This document shows, piece by piece, positions 16,921 through 24,792 of a stretch of DNA of 53,326 bases. Within the stretch, counting starts at the first letter, position 1, and each line of letters starts with the position of its first letter. The notes under the pieces are model-generated. The model saw only the letters and a program-made list of their open reading frames with translations, ran no database searches and was not told the DNA's origin. The position numbers and the translations under genes were made by a program. This DNA is from Akkermansia sp. (GTDB taxonomy: Bacteria > Verrucomicrobiota > Verrucomicrobiia > Verrucomicrobiales > Akkermansiaceae): assembly GCA_024405435.1 (NCBI GenBank), contig JAKSOU010000009.1, positions 1 through 53,326 on the forward strand, given 5' to 3'.

Positions 16921-17855
16921 CCGAATACCAACAGGGAAACTCGCTCTGGAGCGACGCCCGCCGCCGGCTCATGAAGAACCGCGCCGCCGTGGCGTCCCTG
17001 GTGTTTCTGGTCCTCATGGTGCTGGCGTGCTTTGTGCTGCCGCTCTTCCCGTGCATTGCCAATCCCAACGCCACGGATTTGGGCAACATTGCCGCCGGGT
17101 GCAGCTGGCAGCACCTCTTCGGCACGGACCAGCTGGGGCGCGACCTGCTGGCGCGCGTGCTGTACGGCGGGCGCATCTCGCTTCTGGTGGGCGTGGTGGC
17201 CACGGTGGTGTCCTTCGCCATCGGGCTGGCCTACGGGCTGGTGTCGGGCTATGCGGGTGGGCGCGTGGACGCCTTCATGATGCGCACGGTGGACGTGCTG
17301 TTCGCGCTGCCGTTCATCGTGCTGGTCATCGTCTTTTCATTGAGCATCGAGGAGCCGAGCAAGGAGCTGACCTCCTGGGTGGTGGAGACCACGGGCTGGA
17401 GCCGCGAGAGCGTGGCGCCCATCCTGGGGCTGGTGCCGCTCTTCGTGGCCATCGGCGCCCTCGGCTGGCTCACCCTCGCGCGCATCGTCCGCACCCAGAC
17501 CATGGAAATCAAGGCGCAGGAGTACGTGCTGGCCGCGCGCTCTCTCGGCCTCGGCCACGCGCGCATCCTCTTCCGCCACATTGCTCCCAACCTGCTGGGT
17601 ACGGTCGTGGTCTACACCACGCTCGCCGTGCCGGGTATCATGCTCACGGAATCCACCCTCTCCTTCATCGGCCTGGGCGTGCGCCCGCCCAATTCATCCT
17701 GGGGCACGCTCATCAAGGAGGGCGCCGACCGCATGGAGGTCTCCCCGGAGCTGCTGCTCTTCCCCGCGCTCTTCTTCTGCCTCACCCTGCTGGCCCTCAA
17801 CTTCCTGGGCGACGGCCTGCGCGACGCCATCGACCCCAAATCCGCCAAGGACTAG
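16917..17855 (+). CDS. oppC: Oligopeptide ABC transporter permease OppC
   Basis: The product is 312 aa. It has an N-terminal cytoplasmic stretch, a first TM (AVASLVFLVLMVLACFVLPLF), the OppC motif HLFGTDQLGRDLLARVLYGGRISL and the EAA-like loop QEYVLAARSLGLGHARILFRHIAPN. The segment between the TM pairs (IEEPSKELTSWVVETTGWSRES) is longer than in many homologues. It ends the operon; no ATPase gene follows. The likely ATPase is the oppD copy at 3097-4080. Confidence 0.94.
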   Translation: MTEYQQGNSLWSDARRRLMKNRAAVASLVFLVLMVLACFVLPLFPCIANPNATDLGNIAAGCSWQHLFGTDQLGRDLLARVLYGGRISLLVGVVATVVSFAIGLAYGLVSGYAGGRVDAFMMRTVDVLFALPFIVLVIVFSLSIEEPSKELTSWVVETTGWSRESVAPILGLVPLFVAIGALGWLTLARIVRTQTMEIKAQEYVLAARSLGLGHARILFRHIAPNLLGTVVVYTTLAVPGIMLTESTLSFIGLGVRPPNSSWGTLIKEGADRMEVSPELLLFPALFFCLTLLALNFLGDGLRDAIDPKSAKD

Positions 17856-17926
17856 GGAAGCGGCGCACTATGGCGCTCTCCGCGCCTTCCTCGTGCCGAA
17901 TGCAGCGCGGGTGCCGAGAAATGCCC

Positions 17927-17955
17927 TTGCCATAGGTGTGCGCCTCTGCTATGGT
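17927..17955 (+). promoter_or_regulatory. Promoter of the 66-aa membrane protein gene
   Basis: TTGCCA (17927-17932), 17-nt spacer, TATGGT (17950-17955), 8 nt to the GTG at 17964. Confidence 0.6.
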
Positions 17956-17963
17956 ATTTCCCA

Positions 17964-18164
17964 GTGAAGGAGGAACTGCACCCCAACCCGGATATCGTGT
18001 ACCGCCAGCAGATGGCCAAGATTGCACGGAGCCGGGGGCATACCGTGAACACGCCGCGCCGCCGCGTGCTGCGCCACCGCGTGGTCCTCTGGTATTTGGC
18101 CGCCCTTGCGGCGCTCTGCCTTTGGGCCCTGCGCCTCTACGGCGTTATCGACGCGCCTTTCTAA
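17964..18164 (+). CDS. Small single-TM protein, unknown function
   Basis: The product is 66 aa with a GTG start. The N-terminal 40 residues are basic and hydrophilic (IVYRQQMAKIARSRGHTV, TPRRRVLRHR), followed by one TM helix ([22 protein letters not shown]). It has its own promoter, which supports it as a real gene. The last 20 nt overlap the 3' end of the convergent hydrolase gene. The layout resembles small basic cell-division or septum proteins, but no family is recognised. Confidence 0.65.
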   Translation: MKEELHPNPDIVYRQQMAKIARSRGHTVNTPRRRVLRHRVVLWYLAALAALCLWALRLYGVIDAPF

Positions 18165-18897
18165 CCTGGTCGCACAGCTGCAGGTAGAGGGACTGCGCGG
18201 CATCCCCCTTGCAGAAGAACATGCTCATGGCGCCGCCGTGCTGGTAGTAGTAGCCGTAGTCGTCGCGCGTGCGGCCGTCCATGCAGATGTTCACGTCCGC
18301 CTCCTTGCATGCGTTCCAGCGCCCGCCCACCTGGGGGATGATGTCGCGCGGGTCCTGGGAATTGACGATGTAGCTGTTGCCCCACCAGGTCACGCATTTG
18401 GGGCGTGTGGGGTTGGTGAGACGGTCCACGGGGTCCAGGGTGACCAGGTACACGGGGCCGCCGGGCTTGCCGTCCAGCCTGGCTGCGGCCTGCAGGGCGG
18501 TGGAGGCGCCCAGGCTGTGGCCCACCAGTACCAGCGGCGCGGTGGGGTTGATGGTGCGGAAGGCCTGCAGCCGCTCCGCCAGCTTGTCTGCCGCCAGGTC
18601 GAAGTTTTCGGCGTCGCCCATGTGCCAGTGGTGGTAGGCGCGCAGCTGTTCGCCGTCGATGGGCAGCCAGGGGGTGTGGTTGGCCACGTGGTGCATGATG
18701 CCGGTCCACTCGTCCGCCATGCCGCCGATGAAGACCAGCCCCGCCACGGCCTTCTCCAGCGGGATGGGCGCCTGCGGGTACATGGCCTTGCGCGCGTAGT
18801 CCACCACGGCGTCCAGCACGTCCTGCGCGTCGATGGCCACGGCGGCGGGTGCGCAGAGCAGGGGGCAGAGAAGCAGGGAAAGGAGCGTTGTCTTCAT
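18145..18897 (-). CDS. Secreted alpha/beta hydrolase (lipase/esterase-like)
   Basis: The product is 250 aa starting at [21 protein letters not shown], a signal peptide cleaved near residue 21. The nucleophile elbow is GHSLGAS inside [20 protein letters not shown], and VTLDPVD supplies a likely acid residue; the late histidine could be in QHGGAMS. Family and substrate are uncertain. It lies 8 nt downstream of the RNA methyltransferase gene on the same strand, so the two are probably co-transcribed. The long upstream open frame belongs to a shadow of that neighbour. Confidence 0.8.
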   Translation of the reverse strand: MKTTLLSLLLCPLLCAPAAVAIDAQDVLDAVVDYARKAMYPQAPIPLEKAVAGLVFIGGMADEWTGIMHHVANHTPWLPIDGEQLRAYHHWHMGDAENFDLAADKLAERLQAFRTINPTAPLVLVGHSLGASTALQAAARLDGKPGGPVYLVTLDPVDRLTNPTRPKCVTWWGNSYIVNSQDPRDIIPQVGGRWNACKEADVNICMDGRTRDDYGYYYQHGGAMSMFFCKGDAAQSLYLQLCDQVRKARR

Positions 18898-18905
18898 GGA
18901 GGGGG

Positions 18906-19811
18906 CTATTCGGTGGCGGTGTTTTGCAGCAGGCAGCAGAATCCCCCCGCGCCGAATCCGTGCCGCGGCAGCAGCCGGTACGCGGGGAAGGGGGCCAGCG
19001 TGGATTGGAACGCGGAGAGCGCCGGAATTTCCACAGCGCGCCAGTCCGCGTGGCGTTTCAGGATGTAGGCGACGACGCGCTCGTCCTCCTCGGGATCGTA
19101 CGTGCAGGTGGTGTAGAGCAGGTGGCCCCGCGGGGCAACGCAGCGCACGGCGGCCAGCATGATGCCGCGCTGGCGCTTGGCGTTGCCGCCCACCATGCCC
19201 GCGCCCAGGCAGCCGGGGTTCTTGATGCCCTTGGCCAGCAGGGATTGCCCGCTGCACGGCGCATCCACCAGAAGCAAATCAAACGTTTCCCCGCTTGCGG
19301 CCCACTGGTCCGGCCGCAGCCCGGTCACCCGCGCCGTCTCCCAGCCGCATTGCAGCAGGTTCTGGCGCAGCACGCCGCGGCGCGCCGCGTTCACCTCGTT
19401 GGCCGTGTGCGCGTGTCCATACCCGAACCGCGCGCCCAGCAGCATGCTCTTGCCGCCCGGCGCCGCGCAAAGGTCCAGGCTGCGCGCCGGCGGCGGCACC
19501 ACGCCCAGCGCCGCACCCTCCCAGCAGGAGGATGCATCCAGGATATAATAGTACCCCGCCGCGTAGTCCCCATGCAGCGCGGGGCGCACCCCTTCCGCCG
19601 GCAGGTACACCCGCGGCGGCAGCCACGCCGGCACGTCCACGGCGCACGGAAACGGCGGAACGTACCCCTCCGGCGCGTTCGGGGCCAGCACCACCGCCGT
19701 GCGGCCGGACTCCCCGCGCCGCATCGCATCCACCAGCGCCTCCGCGTCCTCCGCGGCCAATCCCAGCCGCGTGCAGAGCCGCCTCTCCCCGCTGCTCATC
19801 CCCGTTTCCAT
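18906..19811 (-). CDS. RsmB/RsmF-type rRNA/tRNA cytosine-C5 methyltransferase
   Basis: The product is 301 aa. The SAM-binding motif I is [15 protein letters not shown], motif IV is VDAPCSGQS with its release cysteine, and motif VI is [12 protein letters not shown] with the catalytic cysteine. This is the NOL1/NOP2/Sun signature. There is no N-terminal NusB-like domain, which favours an RsmF- or YebU-like enzyme. The exact target cytosine is unknown. The promoter TTGCGG-N17-TAGGAT ends 9 nt before the ATG. Confidence 0.9.
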   Translation of the reverse strand: METGMSSGERRLCTRLGLAAEDAEALVDAMRRGESGRTAVVLAPNAPEGYVPPFPCAVDVPAWLPPRVYLPAEGVRPALHGDYAAGYYYILDASSCWEGAALGVVPPPARSLDLCAAPGGKSMLLGARFGYGHAHTANEVNAARRGVLRQNLLQCGWETARVTGLRPDQWAASGETFDLLLVDAPCSGQSLLAKGIKNPGCLGAGMVGGNAKRQRGIMLAAVRCVAPRGHLLYTTCTYDPEEDERVVAYILKRHADWRAVEIPALSAFQSTLAPFPAYRLLPRHGFGAGGFCCLLQNTATE

Positions 19812-19820
19812 ATCCCCGCC

Positions 19821-19849
19821 ATCCTACCACATCCCCCCCGCTCCCGCAA
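19821..19849 (-). promoter_or_regulatory. Promoter of the RNA m5C methyltransferase gene
   Basis: TTGCGG (19849-19844), 17-nt spacer, TAGGAT (19826-19821), 9 nt to the ATG at 19811; divergent from the pckG promoter. Confidence 0.55.
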
Positions 19850-19884
19850 GTGCGCACTTTCTTGGGCCGTATGCAAAATTTCGG

Positions 19885-19913
19885 TTGCATCCGCGGGGTG
19901 GGTGTGCTATCAT
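19885..19913 (+). promoter_or_regulatory. Promoter of pckG
   Basis: TTGCAT (19885-19890), 17-nt spacer, TATCAT (19908-19913), 9 nt to the ATG at 19923. Confidence 0.65.
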
Positions 19914-19922
19914 GCGGGCACC

Positions 19923-21779
19923 ATGAAAATCACTGGTACAACCCATAAGAAGGCCGCTGAGTGGGTGGAGCAAGTCCGCCAGCTCTGCAAGCCCGATTCC
20001 GTCTACTGGTGCGACGGATCGGACGAGGAAAACACCCAGCTGTGCGACATGCTGGTGGAAAAAGGCACCTACATTCGTTTGAACCCGGAGAAGCGCCCCG
20101 GCTGCTTCCTGGCCCGTTCCACTCCCTCCGATGTGGCACGCGTGGAGGAGCGTACGTTCATCTGCTCCGAGAAGCAGGAGGACGCCGGCTTCACCAACAA
20201 CTGGAAGGCCCCGGCAGAGATGAAGGCCATCCTGAACAAGTTCCTGGACGGCTGCATGAAGGGGCGTACCATGTACGTCATTCCCTTCTGCATGGGCCCG
20301 CTCGATTCCCCGCTCGCCAAGATCGGCATCGAGATCACGGACTCCGCCTATGTGGTCACCAACATGCGCATCATGACCATCATGGGCGCCAACGTGCTCA
20401 AGCGCCTGGAGGACGAGACCCAGGGCGGCGGCAACCCCAAGCGTGACGGCTACGGCGACTTCGTGCCCTGCCTCCACTCCGTCGGCGCTCCCCTGGAGCC
20501 CGGCCAGAAGGATGTGAACTGGCCCTGCAACAACGAGGAGAAGTACATCTGCCACTTCCCGGAGACCGGCGAGATCATCTCCTACGGTTCCGGCTACGGC
20601 GGCAACGCCCTGCTCGGCAAGAAGTGCCTCGCCCTGCGCATCGCCACCACCAAGGCCCGCAAGAACGGCTGGATGGCCGAGCACATGCTCATCCTCGGCG
20701 TCACGGATCCCCAGGGCCGCAAGTCCTACATCACCGGCGCATTCCCCTCCGCCTGCGGCAAGACCAACCTGGCCATGCTCGTGCCCCCCGCACCCCTCCG
20801 CGAGAAGGGATGGAAGACCAGCATCATCGGCGACGACATCGCCTGGATCTGGCCCCATGAGGACGGCACCTTCCACGCCATCAACCCGGAGAACGGCTAC
20901 TTCGGCGTGGCTCCCGGCACCTCCTACAAGACCAACCCCATCGCCATGGACACCATCAAGAAGAACGTCATCTTCACCAACGTGGGCTTGACGGACGACG
21001 GCGACGTGTGGTGGGAAGGCATGGACGGCGAGCCCCCCGCACACGCCATCGACTGGCAGGGCAACGACTGGACCCCGGAGAAGGGCAAGGAGGGCATCAA
21101 GTGCGCCCACCCCAACAGCCGCTTCACCGCTCCCGCCGCACAGTGCCCCACCCTGGATCCGGAGTACTACAACCCGGAGGGCGTGCCCATCAGCGCATTC
21201 CTCTTCGGCGGCCGCCGCGCCACCACCATGCCGCTCGTCTACCAGTCCCGCGACTGGAAGCACGGCGTCTACGTGGGTGCCACCATGGGCTCCGAGATGA
21301 CCGCCGCCGCCTTCGGCAAGATTGGCCAGGTCCGCCGCGACCCGATGGCCATGAAGCCCTTCATCGGCTACAACGTGGGCGACTACTGGCAGCATTGGCT
21401 GGACATGGGTGAGAAGACTTGCGCCTGCAAGCTGCCCAAGATCTTTAACGTGAACTGGTTCCGCAAGGACGCCGAAGGCCACTTCATCTGGCCGGGCTAC
21501 GGCGACAACATGCGCGTCATCGACTGGGTGCTGCGCCGCTGCCGTGGCGAGGTGGAAGGCGTGGAGACCAAGCTCGGCATCTCCCCCGCCTACAGCGAGC
21601 TGGACACCGAGGGTCTCCAGGGCTACACCGAGGAGCAGTTCAACGTCAACATGAACCTCAGCGATTCCGAATGGCAGGCTGAGCTCGAGTCCCAGACCGA
21701 GCTCTTCAACAACGTGGGCGACAAGCTGCCCGCAGAGCTTGAAAGCCAGCGCCAGACCCTCATCGCCAAGTTCAAGTAA
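19923..21779 (+). CDS. pckG: Phosphoenolpyruvate carboxykinase (GTP)
   Basis: The product is 618 aa, usual for the GTP-dependent class. Key elements are [19 protein letters not shown] near the N-terminus, the P-loop FPSACGKTN (274-282, with the reactive Cys278), the metal-binding IIGDDIAW, and the Phe-rich guanine pocket region [14 protein letters not shown]. It interconverts oxaloacetate and PEP; in gut anaerobes it often runs in the carboxylating direction for succinate formation. The start is set by the promoter and the family N-terminus; the longer open frame upstream is a shadow. Codon use is strongly biased to C-ending codons, suggesting high expression. Confidence 0.96.
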   Translation: MKITGTTHKKAAEWVEQVRQLCKPDSVYWCDGSDEENTQLCDMLVEKGTYIRLNPEKRPGCFLARSTPSDVARVEERTFICSEKQEDAGFTNNWKAPAEMKAILNKFLDGCMKGRTMYVIPFCMGPLDSPLAKIGIEITDSAYVVTNMRIMTIMGANVLKRLEDETQGGGNPKRDGYGDFVPCLHSVGAPLEPGQKDVNWPCNNEEKYICHFPETGEIISYGSGYGGNALLGKKCLALRIATTKARKNGWMAEHMLILGVTDPQGRKSYITGAFPSACGKTNLAMLVPPAPLREKGWKTSIIGDDIAWIWPHEDGTFHAINPENGYFGVAPGTSYKTNPIAMDTIKKNVIFTNVGLTDDGDVWWEGMDGEPPAHAIDWQGNDWTPEKGKEGIKCAHPNSRFTAPAAQCPTLDPEYYNPEGVPISAFLFGGRRATTMPLVYQSRDWKHGVYVGATMGSEMTAAAFGKIGQVRRDPMAMKPFIGYNVGDYWQHWLDMGEKTCACKLPKIFNVNWFRKDAEGHFIWPGYGDNMRVIDWVLRRCRGEVEGVETKLGISPAYSELDTEGLQGYTEEQFNVNMNLSDSEWQAELESQTELFNNVGDKLPAELESQRQTLIAKFK

Positions 21780-21801
21780 AGACCGCTTGCCAAGCATTCA
21801 G

Positions 21802-21836
21802 CCGCCGTTCCCCCCAAAAGGGAACGGCGGTTTTTT
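21802..21836 (+). terminator. Intrinsic terminator of pckG
   Basis: An 11-bp stem CCGCCGTTCCC / GGGAACGGCGG with a short loop, followed by six T. Confidence 0.92.
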
Positions 21837-22457
21837 AGGTACGCATGCGGACCGATTCCGCATCCGCCCCGCGCGCACTTTGCGCGCGCTATATTTCCAA
21901 ATTGCAAATCATTGCCGTCCCATAAAAACGCTTGGAGAGGTGCAACCCTTGGCGTGAACGGGCGTGGTTGATTCGGGCGCGCCCTATCGCGCCCTCACCC
22001 CCTTTGGGGGCAAACGCGCTTCGCGGTTTGTCCAATCCGCCTTACCGCGCCGCATGCGGCGCGCCCCTTCGGGGGCCGTCGGCGGCTTTGGTATGCAAAC
22101 CGCCCCCGAATCCACCCCGCGCAAGGCGGGGTTGCGTGCCGAACAAATCAACGTGGTTACCCCCACGGCTGACGCCGTGGGCTGGGAAAAGTTGTCGCCG
22201 CCAAGGCGGCTCAATATTGCGCTCCTTGCGGCGCGACGCCATGTGAAATTCGAGTCTCCGCGTGCGGAGCACGCAGAATTTGAGCCGCCTTGCGGCGTTC
22301 ACTTTTTCCAGCCCCAGGCGTTAGCCTGGGGGGTGTCCCCCTTCGCACTTACAACTAACGGAACCCCGCCTCCGCGCGGGGTGGATACACGCCAAGGGTT
22401 GCATCTCTCCGAGCGCTATGGGACGGCAGTGATTGTAAATCGTAAATCAGCATGCAG
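21837..22457. repeat. Mosaic of short GC-rich hairpins (dispersed intergenic element)
   Basis: No gene is supported. The stretch strings together many short perfect or near-perfect palindromes, for example cccacggct-gacgccgtggg (about 22161-22181), ccccaggcg-tta-gcctgggg (about 22312-22332), ccgccttgcggcg and ccccgcctccgcgcgggg. The segment at about 21967-22032 (ttgattcgg ... gcaaac-gcgcttcgcggtttgtcc) recurs in reverse orientation at about 53170-53233. An attgtaaatcgtaaatc word ends it. Open frames through it are artefacts of composition. Confidence 0.75.
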
Positions 22458-22486
22458 TTGCCGTACGCGCGCGTTGGGTGTATGAT
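22458..22486 (+). promoter_or_regulatory. Leaderless-type promoter of the SAM methyltransferase gene
   Basis: TTGCCG (22458-22463), 17-nt spacer, TATGAT (22481-22486), 6 nt to the ATG at 22493. Confidence 0.65.
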
Positions 22487-22492
22487 TGGGGC

Positions 22493-23149
22493 ATGCCTTC
22501 CACATCCAGCAACCACGGTGAACCGTCCGTCACACAAAAGGGAAACCCCGCCAAGCCCACGGGTGATGCGGGCGCGGAGATGCTTGCACGCATGAACGCC
22601 AGCCACGGCCCGCTCACGGAGTGGGGGCTCTCCCTCATCGATATGCCGGAGGGTGCGGATGTGCTGGATATCGGCTGCGGCGGCGGGGCCACTCTGCGCC
22701 GCCTGGCCGCGCGCGCACCGCAGGGCCGCATCACCGGCATGGACTACTCGGAGGTGGCCGTGGCCTGCTCTGCGGAACTCAACCGCGCAGACGTGGAGAG
22801 CGGGCGCATGCAGGTGCTCCATGGCTCCGTGGAAGCCATGCCCTTTGCGGACGCCGCCTTCGATGTCGTCACCACGGTGGAGAGCTTCTACTTCTGGCCG
22901 CAGCCGCAGGAGAACCTGCGCGAGGTCCACCGCGTGCTCAAGCCCGGCGGCACGTTCCTGTTGATCGCGGAAATCTTTGGGGATGCCGATCTCTCCGAGC
23001 GCGACCGCAGGGAAATCAGCCTCTACAACCTCTTCAACCCCACGCGCGCGCAGTTCGAAACCCTCTTCCGGCAAGCCGGCTTCAACCGCGTACGCATCCA
23101 CACCAAGCCCGGCGAGCAATGGATCGCCGTCACCGGGGCAAGGGGGTGA
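22493..23149 (+). CDS. Class I SAM-dependent methyltransferase
   Basis: The product is 218 aa. Motif I is VLDIGCGGG (57-65), with ITGMDYSEVAV as the acidic loop, GSVEAMPFADAAFDVVTTVESFYFW as motifs II/III and LREVHRVLKPGG after it. This is the UbiE/Methyltransf_11 type acting on a small molecule; the substrate cannot be deduced. I chose ATG 22493 over an ATG 15 nt upstream because that one lies inside the -10 box. It converges with a small orphan gene (17-nt gap). Confidence 0.88.
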   Translation: MPSTSSNHGEPSVTQKGNPAKPTGDAGAEMLARMNASHGPLTEWGLSLIDMPEGADVLDIGCGGGATLRRLAARAPQGRITGMDYSEVAVACSAELNRADVESGRMQVLHGSVEAMPFADAAFDVVTTVESFYFWPQPQENLREVHRVLKPGGTFLLIAEIFGDADLSERDRREISLYNLFNPTRAQFETLFRQAGFNRVRIHTKPGEQWIAVTGARG

Positions 23150-23166
23150 CAGGACTGCGCGTTTCC

Positions 23167-23478
23167 CTATTTCCTGCCGTAGTTGTGTTCCCAATAGGCC
23201 GTGATGTCGAAGTACAGCCGGAGCTCCCCGTTGATGAGCACATCGTAGTGGCGCCCGCGTTCCTGCAGCAGAACTTGCCGCTCGGGCCTCATCCCGTAGA
23301 CCGCGCGGTAGATCACGTATTCTTGGTGAACGGCCTCGCCGGTTGCGATGGTGAGCACAATGGCCGTCGCGCAGCTTTGGCCGTCGCCGCCCGCAATGCT
23401 GCTGTCTGCCTCCTTCAACTGCCTAAGCGCCAGGGCGCAGGCCTCCTTCATGGGTGTTGGTGGTGGATTGTTATTCAT
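23167..23478 (-). CDS. Hypothetical protein, 103 aa
   Basis: The protein is soluble with no signal peptide. It starts MNNNPPPTPMKEACALALRQL and ends with an aromatic-rich strand region (ELRLYFDITAYWEHNYGRK). I recognise no family. A good promoter (TTGACA-N17-TATTCT, 11 nt before the ATG) supports it as a real gene. The content suggests a small alpha/beta fold, but nothing firmer can be said. Confidence 0.65.
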   Translation of the reverse strand: MNNNPPPTPMKEACALALRQLKEADSSIAGGDGQSCATAIVLTIATGEAVHQEYVIYRAVYGMRPERQVLLQERGRHYDVLINGELRLYFDITAYWEHNYGRK

Positions 23479-23489
23479 AAGGTGCCCCC

Positions 23490-23518
23490 AGAATATGCAA
23501 GGCGGTCCACGCTGTCAA
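23490..23518 (-). promoter_or_regulatory. Promoter of the 103-aa orphan gene
   Basis: TTGACA (23518-23513), 17-nt spacer, TATTCT (23495-23490) on the minus strand; 11 nt to the ATG at 23478. Confidence 0.72.
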
Positions 23519-23590
23519 CCCCCTTTTTGCAGGGCGCCGGCGTTTTTTGGGGATGGCAGTAAAAAAATCTCAAAAATTTCAAAATTGTGG

Positions 23591-23619
23591 TTGACAGTCT
23601 GGGCGACTGCGTGTATATT
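23591..23619 (+). promoter_or_regulatory. Promoter of tRNA-Ala
   Basis: TTGACA (23591-23596), 17-nt spacer, TATATT (23614-23619). The tRNA begins 21 nt later, leaving room for a short 5' leader. Confidence 0.85.
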
Positions 23620-23640
23620 TCGCCCGTCGCAAGACTCCAC

Positions 23641-23713
23641 GGGGTATTAGCTCAGTTGGTAGAGCGCCTCAATGGCATTGAGGAGGTCAGCGGTTCGAAC
23701 CCGCTATGCTCCA
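23641..23713 (+). tRNA. tRNA-Ala (anticodon GGC)
   Basis: A complete cloverleaf can be drawn: acceptor GGGGTAT / ATGCTCC with a discriminator A, a D-arm containing AGCTCAGTTGGTAGAGC, anticodon stem CCTCA / TGAGG around loop ATGGCAT (anticodon GGC), and T-arm GCGGTTCGAACCCGC. The terminal CCA is not encoded. Its 3' half recurs 2.1 kb downstream, making it a probable integration or duplication site. Confidence 0.96.
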
Positions 23714-23930
23714 GGCTTCGTAAAAAGTGCGTATCAGGGAACCTGATACGCACTTTTTGTCTACGCCCAGGCAGGCCATCTAGGCCTGACGGCGCGTAGA
23801 CGAGCATCATCTGAACTGTGTTCAGATGATGCGATATGAAGCCTGTCTCGGCGTAGAAAGCGAGCGCAGCGAGACTCGAAGCCGGACCAGAGGCGCGCTT
23901 TGTCAATGGCCCCTTTCATTCCCGCACAGC
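23674..23930. repeat. Left arm of a long imperfect direct repeat (tRNA 3' half plus hairpins)
   Basis: The arm contains the tRNA-Ala 3' half, the terminator, a nested hairpin bounded by GTCTACGC (23759-23766) and GCGTAGAC (23794-23801), a perfect 12-bp hairpin CATCATCTGAAC-TGT-GTTCAGATGATG (23805-23831) and the tail gctttgtcaatggcccctttca. All recur in the same order at 25788-26000. This copy carries about 40 extra nt (around 23841-23883) that the other lacks. Confidence 0.85.
23722..23758 (+). terminator. Intrinsic terminator of tRNA-Ala
   Basis: A perfect 17-bp stem AAAAAGTGCGTATCAGG / CCTGATACGCACTTTTT with a GAA loop. A related but covarying hairpin follows the downstream tRNA remnant. 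Confidence 0.92.
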
Positions 23931-23943
23931 ATGCCATTTCTCC

Positions 23944-23972
23944 TTGTATAGCCTACATACACATGTTACCCT
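23944..23972 (+). promoter_or_regulatory. Leaderless-type promoter of the GIY-YIG gene
   Basis: TTGTAT (23944-23949), 17-nt spacer, TACCCT (23967-23972), 6 nt to the ATG at 23979. Confidence 0.5.
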
Positions 23973-23978
23973 CACCCC

Positions 23979-24233
23979 ATGGCGTTCTTCTACACATACG
24001 TCCTATGGGATGCAGCCACGCACGCGCACTTTTACGTTGGCCACACCGACAACCTTCATGCCCGCCTAGCCACCCACAATGCCAAGCAGGTTCTCCATAC
24101 ATCCAAATTTGCCCCATGGGAAATCCACTCCGCCATAGCCGTGCAGACCGAGGAACAAGCGGAACGCCTGGAACGCTATCTCAAAACTCACTCCGGCGGG
24201 GAATGGGCCATCAAGCACCTAGGCTTGCCATAA
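23979..24233 (+). CDS. Single-domain GIY-YIG endonuclease (YhbQ/URI type)
   Basis: The product is 84 aa, essentially only the nuclease domain. The YTYVL and FYVGHT segments correspond to the GIY and YIG strands, followed by the conserved Arg in NLHARLATHN, then PWEIHSAIAVQTEEQAERLERYLKTHSGGEW with the metal-binding Glu of this family. The biological role of stand-alone members is unclear. It sits inside the tRNA-flanked insert, immediately after the left repeat arm, and could have a role in mobility; that is inference. A terminator follows at 24320. Confidence 0.88.
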   Translation: MAFFYTYVLWDAATHAHFYVGHTDNLHARLATHNAKQVLHTSKFAPWEIHSAIAVQTEEQAERLERYLKTHSGGEWAIKHLGLP

Positions 24234-24319
24234 ATTTCCCCTTTATATCTGACGGCTGAACATTGTTCTACCGCTTCAAGGCGCGGAGGTTCATTTTTTG
24301 CAAGGTCCACTTAACCCCA

Positions 24320-24362
24320 GAGGGCGGGTCAATCTTCCAGGTTGACCCGCCCTCCTTGTTTT
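24320..24362 (+). terminator. Intrinsic terminator downstream of the GIY-YIG gene
   Basis: A 13-bp stem GAGGGCGGGTCAA / TTGACCCGCCCTC with a 9-nt loop, followed by CTTGTTTT. Confidence 0.8.
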
Positions 24363-24699
24363 CCGCATGGTTATGCTGGTTCCCCCTCCTAACGCCTTGC
24401 AACACGGCTCGTTTTAATAGGCGTAGCGCCCTCTGGAAACGCCTACCCAAACCGCCCGCGCCTCCGCAAGCCTCCCGAGTTTGGCATCTCTGTTTCATCC
24501 CAGATTTTTTCCTAAAACCGGGGGAAGAGCGTTAGTTCTACGTTCGGTTCGGGAGCTTTTTCGCAAAACGGGGAGGTCGCAAAGCAGGTGGAAGCCCCCG
24601 GGGCTGCGGCCATGGTAGGCTCCGGGCGCTCTGGCGCGTTTTGGAGGGTGTAAGGTTTCGTTTTGCGTTTGGAAACCTTTCGGAAAAACGACTGTCTCC
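24363..24699. other. Non-coding stretch inside the tRNA-flanked insert
   Basis: No gene is convincing. The sequence has short self-complementary words (for example around ggtttcgttttgcgtttggaaacc) and ends at a promoter. It could hold element-specific signals, but nothing recognised. Confidence 0.4.
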
Positions 24700-24728
24700 T
24701 TGACATCTGAGGATTTTCCCAGTATCAT
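24700..24728 (+). promoter_or_regulatory. Promoter of the ankyrin lipoprotein gene
   Basis: TTGACA (24700-24705), 17-nt spacer, TATCAT (24723-24728). Unlike most genes here, the start codon lies 64 nt downstream, so this mRNA has a true leader. Confidence 0.75.
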
Positions 24729-24792
24729 CTGGGGGTGGCGCAGAAGGCGCGTATTTCTCGCCCATATACATGAGACTCATTCTAAAGACAAA

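Noticed and set aside
21964..22485. 173-aa plus-strand open frame
   Set aside because: It runs entirely through the mosaic hairpin repeat and crosses the methyltransferase promoter; no coding features.
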